Source: Elmis aenea (taxonomy: Eukaryota > Arthropoda > Insecta > Coleoptera > Elmidae). From it: a DNA stretch of 64,000 nt. The stretch is from the NCBI GenBank assembly GCA_947652605.1, contig OX393578.1, positions 61,449,415 through 61,513,414 on the forward strand, written 5' to 3'. The number at the start of each line of letters is the position of its first letter. Position 1 is the first letter of the stretch. Below, in pieces: positions 48,108 to 64,000 of this stretch. The position numbers and the translations under genes are program-made. The notes under the pieces are model-generated. The model made no database searches, was not told where the DNA came from, and worked only from the letters and a program-made list of their open reading frames with translations.

Positions 48108-50006
48108 TCACCAAAAATTATTCGGTAACATACCTGATGGTCTCTCAAACGATCTGCGTGTTTTGTAATTTTGTAAAATATTTTCTAACCTTGTGTAGGG
48201 ACCTTCAGAATCGATTTTTTGTAACTTAGGTAACAATTTAACATAAATATACATAACCATTTTATGAAACATATTACCATAAGCTGCTAACATAGCAAAG
48301 CCCACAGTTTCTAAAAATACGTGAAGCATCGTCGACGTTATATCAGGATGAGGTTCCAAATTTAGAATAGAAGAAAACCACCTCCATGCGTGGCTCAGAT
48401 TATGGGGGTTCCCTGTCTGGCCTCGTTTGGGTTTTGCTATTAAAATCGCACCGTACAGTCTCATAAAACCAGTCATACGTTTTAAGAACTTGTCATGTTT
48501 CTCAATGGCACCATCGATGTACTGATAACCTAAAGATTTGTAATAATCTTCATCACTTTGGTCGACAGATCGTGGTGGATACAATGGAACTAGATAAGGG
48601 CACTGCCGGTGGAAGTGGGCTAGAATTAATTTGCCAAAATCTGGGAAATCATTCCAAATTGCTATTATCATAGCCGAATAACAAAACGCAGCATCAGGTT
48701 TGCTTGAGATCATCAAATCACCTTGTAAAACAAACTTCTTGGCAAGCAAATCTGTACAAAATGCAATACCTTGCGGATGTTTCGAAGCATTCAATTGTTT
48801 TTCGGCCACTTCAACTGTTCTTCCCAACAGTAAATTTACCAGACGATTGTATTTATCCAACATATGTTGCGTACTATGGGTACTTATAGCGTTAACAGGA
48901 ATATTAATTGCTTTCCTACAATCAAATTTAAATTGTTTATATGCCATGTCGTCGTTTAAATTTTTATAGCTTTTTCCAAAGTTATCCAAGTATTCTTGAA
49001 GTTCAGAAAACATTTTAAGCGACGAACGACTGACACATTTGGCGATTTCTGAAACGACTGGCTTTGCAGTTACTGTTTCGGCAATTGGAACATTATTATA
49101 TGTATTTGGGGCAGAAATTTCTTGCTGTGCTCTTGCTTTTTGTTGAGCTTCTTCCTCCTTTTTTTGTTGGAGAGCTGCTTCATTTCTAATTCTCGCATTT
49201 TCTATTTCGTTAATTTTATCTTGAACACCTGCTTTCAAGTTTTTAATTTCTACTACTAATTCTGAGGATCTTTTAGATTCTTCTTCGCTAATCTTGCCCG
49301 CTTTACAACGTGTAACGACCTCATCCATGCTTTCTGGTAGCGATTTAAGTTTGTCGCGAATATCACCCAATGCCATTTTGAGGTCGTTTGGACTGGTACA
49401 GCTTTTTATGATTGTTACGATTTCTAAATAAGTATTTCTTAATTCCAACTGATCCTTTTTTATCTGGTCGATTATAGAATTAATTTTTTGTTTTCGCATT
49501 TGCCTAGCTTGTAATTCATCATCGTATTTTCTACGTTTTTCAGCTAATAATTGATAATGCTGTAATAGTTTTTCATGCTCTTCAGACGAACTCTTATCGT
49601 GCTGCTCCAGTGCTTGTAAAATGAGCATTTCTTGCTGCTGCCTTTCTGCTATCTTACACTGCTGCCTCCGTAGGAGTTCTGAGTTTGTTGCAGTTTCCAA
49701 CTTTTTGCTAAAGTTCAAAATGCGGCTTCGATGTGCACTAACAGCTATTTGAAGCTTTTCTTTCCTAAGTATCTCTATTTCATAAGTAATTTTATTTATT
49801 GGTACTTCAAGTGATCTGTTCGTTGAAAACGTAACAACTTTTTCTTGTACATGTATTTTTTTTCGCTCATTTGCAATCTTAGTCTCGCAAATCGTTCTAT
49901 TAGGTCCAATTGTTACATTATTTATGTAGGGCGCGACTTCTTTAAACTTCGTCATGGCAGAAACTTTTAAATTATCGAAGCTTGATATTAATTCTTCCAT
50001 TTTCAT
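48108..50006 (-). CDS. Gle1: mRNA export factor GLE1
   Basis: Uninterrupted frame of 632 residues (human GLE1 is 698). Order of parts: a variable N-terminus; a long coiled coil from about 75 to 300, rich in Lys, Glu and Gln; then the all-helical GLE1-like domain from about 340 to the end. The latter contains CTDLLAKKFVLQGD, HFHRQCPYLVPLYPP, GYQYIDGAIEKHDKFLKRM, YGAILIAKP and HAWRWFSSILNLEPHPDIT, all family landmarks. At the cytoplasmic face of the nuclear pore, Gle1 with inositol hexakisphosphate activates the DEAD-box ATPase Dbp5/DDX19 to release exported mRNPs, and it also acts in translation. Methionine 1 or 3 could start it. Lack of introns is unusual beside its neighbours, but there is no decay or poly(A) tail to suggest a retrocopy. 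It is transcribed in the same direction as Nedd4, 1.0 kb upstream. Confidence 0.95.
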   Translation of the reverse strand: MKMEELISSFDNLKVSAMTKFKEVAPYINNVTIGPNRTICETKIANERKKIHVQEKVVTFSTNRSLEVPINKITYEIEILRKEKLQIAVSAHRSRILNFSKKLETATNSELLRRQQCKIAERQQQEMLILQALEQHDKSSSEEHEKLLQHYQLLAEKRRKYDDELQARQMRKQKINSIIDQIKKDQLELRNTYLEIVTIIKSCTSPNDLKMALGDIRDKLKSLPESMDEVVTRCKAGKISEEESKRSSELVVEIKNLKAGVQDKINEIENARIRNEAALQQKKEEEAQQKARAQQEISAPNTYNNVPIAETVTAKPVVSEIAKCVSRSSLKMFSELQEYLDNFGKSYKNLNDDMAYKQFKFDCRKAINIPVNAISTHSTQHMLDKYNRLVNLLLGRTVEVAEKQLNASKHPQGIAFCTDLLAKKFVLQGDLMISSKPDAAFCYSAMIIAIWNDFPDFGKLILAHFHRQCPYLVPLYPPRSVDQSDEDYYKSLGYQYIDGAIEKHDKFLKRMTGFMRLYGAILIAKPKRGQTGNPHNLSHAWRWFSSILNLEPHPDITSTMLHVFLETVGFAMLAAYGNMFHKMVMYIYVKLLPKLQKIDSEGPYTRLENILQNYKTRRSFERPSGMLPNNFW

Positions 50007-51028
50007 ATTTTCTACAAATTACATTTTTTATAAACATCATATCTAAAGTCAAATCAAATATGTTCTTACCTAATTATTTACATTAAAATACAAAAGTTTA
50101 ATCAAGGATTTTATACTTTTACTTAATTTTGTTGGTTTAAATAATTCTCAAAGCTAATATTTGATAGATTTAAAAAAAAAATTAAAATTAGTTTTAAAAT
50201 AAGGTTATATATTTCAGTACGTTCAGTAGCTATACAAGTGTTCTGTAGCCATACATTCCCATAGGGTATTATTCTCAGTGGAACAAATTAAGGTGTTTTT
50301 GTAGTTTTAAAAAAAAGTGATATCTTAAGGGCTTTGGGACAAAACATTTGTATTTTCATATAACTAGCTAAATTGCTTATTTATAATTTAGCTAAGAGCT
50401 TCATATACCTCAAAATTGATGCTTCATCAATGTATGAATTAAAGCAATTTTTTAAGTGTCTCAAAAAGTGATTACTTAAGGTTTGTTCCAAAACGCTTGC
50501 TGATAGGGCGCCGAACTATCAGAAATGTGCGTAGTATAAATATTGCGTGCCATTGTAGTCTTTAATGGCACGGTATATCGATAGTGCGCAGAATCCTGAT
50601 GGTTTATTGGATTGTAATAGCCCTGTTGGAACAGACCTTTAAATTCAGTTAGAATTTAATCTCTTGATGTTTTAATGAAAAAACAAAGTTTAAAGCTGTA
50701 CAATATTCTTATATTTATCAATTTTTATAACATTTAACAGTAAAATAAGCTTAAAAATAGGTAATTTAAAAATTAAAATTCAGCTAAATATAAAAGTTCA
50801 TAGCTAGTAATAAGTCTTAAAAACATAGATGAATATTTACAAGTCAGTTAAAAGTATAGCAATAGGTAGATATATCAACTCTAAACAGTGCAAATATAGA
50901 ACTGCAATAATATAATAATATTGATAAACACTTTAAAAGCATATACAGTTTTATAAGAATGTATGGACAGAATAAATTACACCAACAATGTCAACAATAT
51001 AAAAATAGTATAAATCTTATATTAAAAT
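50007..51028. other. Intergenic, Gle1 5' side and Nedd4 3' UTR
   Basis: About 1 kb containing the Gle1 promoter next to 50,006 and the 3' UTR of Nedd4 next to 51,029. It contains a TTAA-flanked MITE (50,480-50,638). Otherwise it is AT-rich with no gene. Confidence 0.4.
50480..50638. mobile_element. TTAA-flanked MITE (piggyBac-like)
   Basis: A 159-bp element with short inverted ends: ggtttgttccaa on the left, ttggaacagacct on the right. TTAA lies immediately outside on both sides (50,476-50,479 and 50,639-50,642). Exact TTAA duplication is the hallmark of piggyBac integration. The interior is less AT-rich than the flanks and includes ggcgccgaactatcag. No transposase is present. The family is inferred from the flanks and TIRs only. 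Confidence 0.65.
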
Positions 51029-57694
<6,666 letters not shown>

Positions 57695-60011
57695 TAAAAT
57701 AAAATAACTTTTTTGAATTTAATTTAGAAGCACTCACAACCACAATCTACCCATTTGTAAAGTTTATTTGTTAAGGTAAGGGTGTTAATACCACAATTTC
57801 TGACACTGACAAAACGTCAAAACTTATCTCTATTTCTTTCTGTTAATTATTTATCCCTGTTTAGTGACCTTCTTTTGACTGCGCAGTTGAAGATGTCACG
57901 AAAAGAGGGAAGTTTAAATTTAATTTTTATTTAAACAAAATATAGCAAAACATTGTACGTGAACATAAACGACACACAAAGGCTTTAACTAATGCATAAA
58001 ATAGTTTGGGAATACTGCAATATTGTGTATTTTACACATTATGTGTTAAACACAATCAAAACGTTTTTTTAATGTAATGAAACATATTTTTTTATCCAAT
58101 AAAATTACTGTTGTTAAAATATTTATCATTGCATCGTTTTTGTTTACACTATAAACTGCGAAGATATAAACAAAATAGCGATTAGACTGGTCAGTACAAG
58201 ACAGTGCCTCTCCACATACAAACAAATATTATTTAATATTATTATATATGTTATTAAATTAATCAATAGGCTGAAATTAAAGTTTTTCTACCGCTTTGTC
58301 AGCATTTTAAATGCCAAACACTAAATACTGTTTAACAATAGTTATTTTAGTTAGAAGCTGTACAAGTGTTTATAAACCTTAGCACAAAATCTTATATCGG
58401 CAAATATTAAAAGGCATTATAAAAATGTATAACTAATGGAACAATTGCTAACACCACTCGGGGCAAGATAAGCTATTTATGTTGGCCATGTGACAATTTA
58501 ATGATGTCACAGAATTATTGATTATCAAATTTAGTTAAAAAGTACGCATACAGAAACTAAAAAAATTAACATTCTACTGCGTACGTGGTTTCCTAGAAAT
58601 AAAAAATATCTTTCGCATTTCCGTTCTGTTCTTAAAATTCTTTTTCATATTTACAAGTAGCTATACGATTATTAAATATTTATTAAGTATATCTCAATGA
58701 TACGAAACTTATAGTGACATTTACACTAATGATTCTGATTATCAGATAAAGTGTATTTAATTTTGTGAGTGCATACTAAGTAATACAAGTTATTTGCCCT
58801 TCATAACTAACAATAAATATTTACCGGACAATCTTCAATAACACACGAATTTATTGGTAAATTTTGGGAATCCACAAATCTGTTTGAAATATAATTTAAC
58901 ACAGTTGATAAGACAGTGATTTCAAGAAAAGATTAAAATTAAATCACATCATAATATATTTACCAGACGGTGTAGGTACATATAAAATTATCTTTTAATT
59001 AATAAAGTCGCTAATAGAGGCGAAATAATTTACTTTTAGTTTTAAATACACCCTCTCTATTTTTTCATGTAAATATAATTTATGGATAGAAGTTTTCATC
59101 CAGTAAAGAAAATATTTAAGTGTTTCTTGTGTTGTAAAACAAAATAAGCTTTCACAGGGCAATTTAAGTAAGGAAAAAGGGGGCATATTTAATTTAAACC
59201 TAAAATACCTACAATTACTTGACAGTCTTTCTTACATTTTCCTATATTATATGCACACATAATCAAATCGTATTCATAACCAACAGATTTCTAGTTTTTT
59301 ATTTTCAAAATAACAGTTTAGTCAGATTCATTTTTACATTTATAGTTCATTTTCATGTTTTATTATTTAGTTTTAAGGCGCAAATTTCAAGGAAATAGTT
59401 ACGAAAATTTGAAATTGTAATGGAAATTAGCTCGCGACAAAATGGGTGATGAAAAAGCAACTAAAGGACTCTCAGCAAAATTTTTATCTGTTTATAATAA
59501 TGCACTATGCAAACAAAAATGTTGTATTTATTCCGTTGTTTGCATAATAGGATAATTTATAGTTGTTTAAACAAATTTAAACACGATTTTTTAAAGATTT
59601 AGCACGAGAATACAAAATTAGGTAACCACTGTTATTAAACATTGCAAAAATAATTCAAATGGGGCCATTTTTATTGTGACGGATTACTGAATGACCTCTG
59701 ATAACAGCCCATCATTCATTTTATTTGATAGAATTATAGTTCGTCATATGTTTCACTTGATAGCCATACGTCATATTTTGAATTTGAGATCTCTATTGGT
59801 TGATTTAATAAAAAAATATCATCTATGACGTTGATGGTGAACATATGGCTGTCAAAAACATAACCGTGTTAAATTTTAAGAATAAAAAAAGCTTTCAGTG
59901 TGTTTAAAAAATAGACCACATAATGTTTTGGGTGGATTCAATGCAAATAAAGATCGGGGGTGCACAAAAATGCCATTTTTTGAATCACTAAAATACTTAA
60001 AGATTTTTTAC
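57695..60011. other. Upstream region of Nedd4 exon 1
   Basis: About 2.3 kb of AT-rich sequence. It contains the presumed promoter of the short Nedd4 form just upstream of 57,694 and, if the alternative first exon at 60,012-60,197 is real, serves as its intron. The frame at 58,995-59,186 (-) has no signature. No other gene is seen. Confidence 0.45.
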
Positions 60012-60197
60012 CGTGGCTGTAAGGTGATTTAATGATCCTCGATGAATTGGGGCAGCTACAAAAATCGAATTCAAACGCTCTCTTGTTTCGCTCCAAGTAT
60101 TTGATCTATGTCTCGTCCTTGATGAGCTTGCAGGCAAATTTCGTGGATTATTCCTTGAATTTAAATTGTCCCTCGATCCCCGAAACACTTGAGACAT
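60012..60197 (-). CDS. Nedd4: Probable alternative first exon of Nedd4
   Basis: A 62-codon frame on the Nedd4 strand, starting MSQVFRGSRDNLNSR and ending HRGSLNHLTAT at a donor acg|GTAAAA. It ends in phase 0, exactly as does the 18-codon first exon at 57,694-57,641, so it could be spliced to exon 2 at 57,432 without changing frame. It would replace MESETIYGYIPPVEPDGF by a basic, Ser/Asn/Arg-rich N-terminus. The segment RHRSNTW fits the RxRxxT pattern of Akt-type kinases, which is speculative. The base composition is more gene-like than that of its neighbours. A frame extension runs upstream to 60,305, but this Met is the better start. It could instead belong to a separate unseen gene. Confidence 0.55.
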
Positions 60198-62209
60198 TTT
60201 CGACGTATTTTGCGTGAGCGCAAAGTTGAAGGAAAAGAAACACTCACACAGAACACTTGTAGCAGCTACATTGTCACCGCACTGTTGAAAAAAAAAATAA
60301 CCCACACCTAAATTTAAGCTGAAAATGTGATCACTAATGCCCTCATCAGCCTGTTCGATATGACAAGCATTGTTCTTGTCTTATCTTAAAGATTACACAA
60401 GAGCAAATAGCAGCTGATACGTTTAGTTCTGGAGAAAATTAATTTATTAAAATATTTGTTTATCTACAGTGCGGCCTTTATTTTGGCTGAGCAACGCCGT
60501 GGCTCGTTTATCTAAAACCGTTTTAAAAATGATTATTTTAAATTATGTTAAAACATTTTTTTCAACACCACATGTTCAGCGACAATTTTAATGAACCTTC
60601 ACAAGCTAGTGCAAAACAATGTAAGTTTTATTTACATAGATAAGATTTCTTTTAAATACTTGTAACGTTTATTTCTATACATTCGTGGTGTAGCTCATCA
60701 CTAAAATAAAAAACTTTTAGCATCAAAAATTGTTGAAGCACAAGAAAATATATTTATCATCTCTTCAAGAAAAATTTTAACGATTTGGTATTCAATTATA
60801 ATGAATCAGCTTAAGTCATGTATTAAGAGCATAATTTTGTACAAAAGATTAATAATTGTTGTGCCAAAAATTTGATAGTAGGTAATACGTATATGTTAAA
60901 GGTGCATTGCTAAAAATAAGGTAAGATTGATTTGACATGAACATGTACTTCACGAAGTCAGTTGGACAGCCATAATTTAAAATAATATTTTATTTTATAA
61001 TTCGCTTAAAAATTTCACACTTTTTTAATTAATATTAATAATGATTAATAAAACTTGTACTTTAAAGTTATTATTATTTAGGCTGCATAATGTGGAACTA
61101 AAATAGCTGAGAACTGTACCTAAAGTGATGGTTCATAAAGTTGCACGAGCCATATTTGAAAAGTAAGTATAGTGTGGCTATTAGAAAAAAAAAAAACGAG
61201 GAATTATATTGCTTTTTAACTTTTTTCATTAGATACTCCATACTTTAAAATACTTCTCTACATAATTTCCACTATTATTAAGGCTTTTACCGAAAGGGGC
61301 TTCCGGTTTCTGTGTTTCCTCTTCAAAGAACAGATCTACCAGTAAAAATAGCCATCCTTTGAAGTAATCTGATGAAGAGAAGAGATTCTTAAAACTGTTA
61401 TTGCATTTCGACAAGAGATCTTTTGGAAAAAGTAATTTTTAATAAAACTTATCAATAATAATTTGTTTTTTTTTGTCAGCAACTTCTAACAACTTTGAAA
61501 ACTGCTTCTAACAATTTTATCATGTATTGTTGATAACGCATTCTTTTATATTTAGTTTAGGTCTTGTAAATATCATTCGGGAACAAAATATTGATAAAAG
61601 GAGGTCACTTCTCACTTTGATTTTCAATTTTTGGTATCACAGAACCACCACTTAGAAGATGCAAGAAGTTTTAGCATCTGGTTGGTGATAATTTCAGACT
61701 TTAACCAACGCAAAGTAGAATTTAAAAAATATGAGCGTTTGACACTATCTAAAAATGTGTACGTTAAAATGTTATGTAAGGTATAATTTAGTAACAAAAG
61801 CATATAATCAGCCTAATTTAACATGCTCAAGTGATAATACACGACAATATTTTAGAACTGATAAGCCAACGTGCCCTTTAGCTAATTCAGTTCTTATCTG
61901 TTTTTCGGTAGAGATTTTGCCAGGACCAACTTTTAAAGTCTGTGCAAGAAAATTTACAGGAAATAGATTTGTTGTTTGGTTTCTAAATTTACAACGTTCG
62001 TGGTTTATTTTTGATATTCATATTTTCAAAGGGATAGTTTATTTTTAACACAGTGAAACGCCGTGAACCTGAGCCGATGAATTGTTTGCGTTTTCTGTTA
62101 AAAGTGATAACCCATGCTCCTTAAGTTAAATATATGTAGGTCAGATCTTTCTCGTACTTATCGTTATTGGCACAAAACTATTAAACTATTAAATTAAAGA
62201 AACAATCAA
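60198..62209. other. Intergenic, Nedd4 5' side to JHAMT-like gene
   Basis: AT-rich. A 61-codon frame at 61,229-61,414 (-) has fairly protein-like composition (EEETQKPEAPFGKSLNN) and a possible acceptor ccaaaag just before it, so it might be a terminal exon of an unidentified minus-strand gene. No partner exon was found. A short ATG at 61,129 followed by a GTAAGT donor, and the frame at 61,755-62,048 (+), are equally unassigned. Confidence 0.35.
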
Positions 62210-63399
62210 ATGATTAATCCTGTTCTGTTCGCCAAGTATAACAAATTCACTTATGTTGTTATAAATTCGATGTTGAAAGAGTACATACGTTTTATGAAAT
62301 GGAGACCTGGAGGAAATGATGTAGTCATGGATTTGGGCTGCGGGACTGGAGATGTTACTACCCAAATTTTATTTCCATGGCTGCCCAAATCCGTTGGTAA
62401 ATTGGTAGGTGCAGATTACTCTTTAGACATGATCAACTACGCATCAACCAAATGGGCTCATCCGAAAGTAGAATACAAGCAAATGAATGTCTTAACAGAT
62501 CATCTTGCCAAAGAGTTTGTGCACACTTTTGACCACATTTTTTCTTTTGAATGTTTGCACAATGTGTCAGACCACAGGTTTGTACCAGAATTAATAACAA
62601 TTAGACTATGCTTTAGTCTACATATAAGCCAAACCAATTGGGTTCTTTAGATTAGCTTTTCAATAGTTTTTTTTAGCACATAGAACATTTCATTTTAGGG
62701 GATAATAAGATTAGAAACATGTACCTATCATTAATAACAAAAAAGATCATTGATGTATACTCCATCATGTATATTTTTATTTAATGTTTCAGAAAAGCAT
62801 TCACGAACATAAAGAAAATGCTTCGACCAGCAGGGGACATTTTAATATCCCAGTACGAAACAATTGGAGTATTAGATATATACGAACATATGGTTAGAAT
62901 AGATAAATTTGAAGCTTACATGGCTAATTTACCACAAGAAATAACCCCTTATCATTATTCGAAAGATGGAAAGTTTGTCCTCGCTAATCTGTTAAAAGAA
63001 TTAGGATTCTGTGATATAGTGGTTGATTACAGAGACAAAGTTTACCATTTACCTAGCGTAGAGTATTTTTTAAGTATGTAATCACACAAAAGATATATCT
63101 TGTATTTGTATATTTTTTTATATAGTTTAAATACCGAGTACAACAAAAATGACAAAACTTTAGAATCTATATTGTTAAACTTTTTAGATTGGGCGAAATC
63201 ATTCGTTCCGTTTGTATTTACCATGGACGAAAGCTTAAAAGAAGAATATTTTGAAGACTTTGAAGCAATCGCAAGAAAACTTAACATAATACAGTCAGGT
63301 GGTGAAAATAAAGAGGAAAAAGTAGAAATACCGATTAAATTACTTGTGGTGTATGCTCAAAGCAGTTCAGACAAAAGCTTTTTAATAAGACATAAATAA
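62210..63399 (+). CDS. Juvenile hormone acid O-methyltransferase-like protein
   Basis: Three exons: 62210-62577, 62793 to 63062 or 63073, and about 63125-63399, giving about 303-307 residues. The first part is a class I SAM-dependent methyltransferase. It has the family start MINPVLFAKYNK, KWRPGGNDVVMDLGCGTGD (SAM-binding loop at 40-48), GKLVGADYSLDMINYA with the acidic residue after beta 2, and FDHIFSFECLHNV at the motif often reading FSFYCLHWV. Exon 2 begins RKAFTNIKKMLRPAGDIL. JHAMT methylates farnesoic or juvenile hormone acids in the corpora allata, but insects carry many paralogues of unknown substrate and this may be one of them. The last junction is a problem: the good donor at 63,074 (A|GTATGT) joined to the only AG (63,124-63,125) gives a stop at once. 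An in-frame product needs the weaker donor at 63,063 (GA|GTATTT). AATAAA is at 63,422-63,427. Confidence 0.82.
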
Positions 63400-63729
63400 A
63401 TGTCAATAATTAAGTTGTAGAAATAAAAACGTCAGGAAGCAATGTTTTTCAATAAGTAATTAATTCCTTTAAAAAATATTACTCCTCATCTTGTCTCTTT
63501 TAAGAAGCTGGTTAAACTAGTTTTTAGTTTATTTAAGTCACGTTTTATTTTTATTTAAAAAAACTAGTTTGCAAAAAAATTGCGAATACAGTACTAGTCC
63601 TCAATGTTAAGGTTTAATTTCTGAGTCAATTGTATAATAGAGTTGGTTCTTCTTGTGTACTTTAAAATAATCAATTAAAAATTTTATTAGTTAAAGAGGG
63701 CGCTCCAGAGATCATAACAATTGTATATA
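63400..63729. other. 3' flank of the JHAMT-like gene
   Basis: Holds the polyadenylation signal AATAAA at 63,422-63,427. Beyond it the sequence is AT-rich with no visible feature. Confidence 0.4.
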
Positions 63730-64000
63730 AACGGCCTAAAACAATATTTTTACAGCTGTTCTAACTTTAAAAAAAGTGTCGAGTGTATTAGTATAAGCGT
63801 ATAAATTTTACACTTCAATGTTGAATGTTAATCACACCCTAAACAATATAAATCCACCTTAAGTTAGTTCAAAAACGGCCTAAGGCAATTTTTACAAGTA
63901 TTCAAAATTTTGAAAAAGTTTTAATTGTATAACTTTGCATTTTTGTTAGTAAAAAATTAGAAAGTTTTGCAATGGTCTTTATATTTTGTAGAATTGTCAA
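63730..64000. repeat. Family C-related repeat at the right edge
   Basis: About two monomers sharing aaaacggcctaa(a/g), caattttt or caatatttttacag, aaaaagttt, gtgta and tttgcaatggtctttatatt with the repeat at 36,690-37,020. It is cut by the window end. Confidence 0.65.

Noticed and set aside
48108..50006. Gle1 as a processed retrocopy, because it is intronless
   Set aside because: The frame is intact and full-length, and there is no poly(A) tract or target duplication at its ends; a genuine intronless coding region is simpler.
61755..62048. 97-codon plus-strand frame upstream of the JHAMT-like gene
   Set aside because: No family signature, no plausible splice partners, and the JHAMT family N-terminus clearly starts at 62,210.

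Overview
The window is AT-rich animal DNA. An insect is indicated by a juvenile-hormone-acid-methyltransferase-like gene, short introns (about 50-80 nt) with canonical GT-AG ends, and insect-style Nedd4 and misato genes. The repeat style (satellite blocks, mariner debris, many ACACCCTGTATA ends) suggests a beetle, but that is inference. No bacterial, CRISPR or viral system is seen.

Layout. (1) 1-14,100 is the right end of a satellite block, open at the left window edge. Two unrelated monomers, A (141 bp) and B (about 160 bp), alternate as small homogeneous blocks in a higher-order pattern. The array stops exactly at a hAT-like foldback element (14,100-14,928). (2) 14,930-37,850 is gene-poor. 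It holds dispersed and tandem repeats, degraded mariner-type and non-LTR elements, two stray B-satellite monomers, and no gene I can support. (3) 37,853-41,283 (+) is misato, with a 44-bp minisatellite in intron 4 that is itself split by a palindromic element. (4) 41,408-45,874 (-) is a dihydrodiol dehydrogenase of the Gfo/Idh/MocA family. It converges on misato with overlapping 3' ends, and its 3-kb last intron holds a terminal-inverted-repeat element filled with a CpG-rich 14-bp minisatellite. (5) 47,027-47,434 (+) is a COA1-like cytochrome oxidase assembly factor. (6) 48,108-50,006 (-) is an intronless GLE1 mRNA-export factor. (7) 51,029-57,694 (-) is Nedd4 (C2, 3 WW, HECT) in 17 coding exons, with a probable alternative first exon at 60,012-60,197. 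(8) 62,210-63,399 (+) is a JHAMT-like methyltransferase with an odd last intron.

The genes are unrelated housekeeping, signalling and hormone-pathway genes with no operon-like logic. What stands out is how repeats have been built and nested: interleaved satellites, minisatellites inside introns and inside a transposon, and a stray satellite pair outside the array. Exon coordinates were assigned by hand from splice signals, reading-frame phase and family knowledge; no alignment was run.
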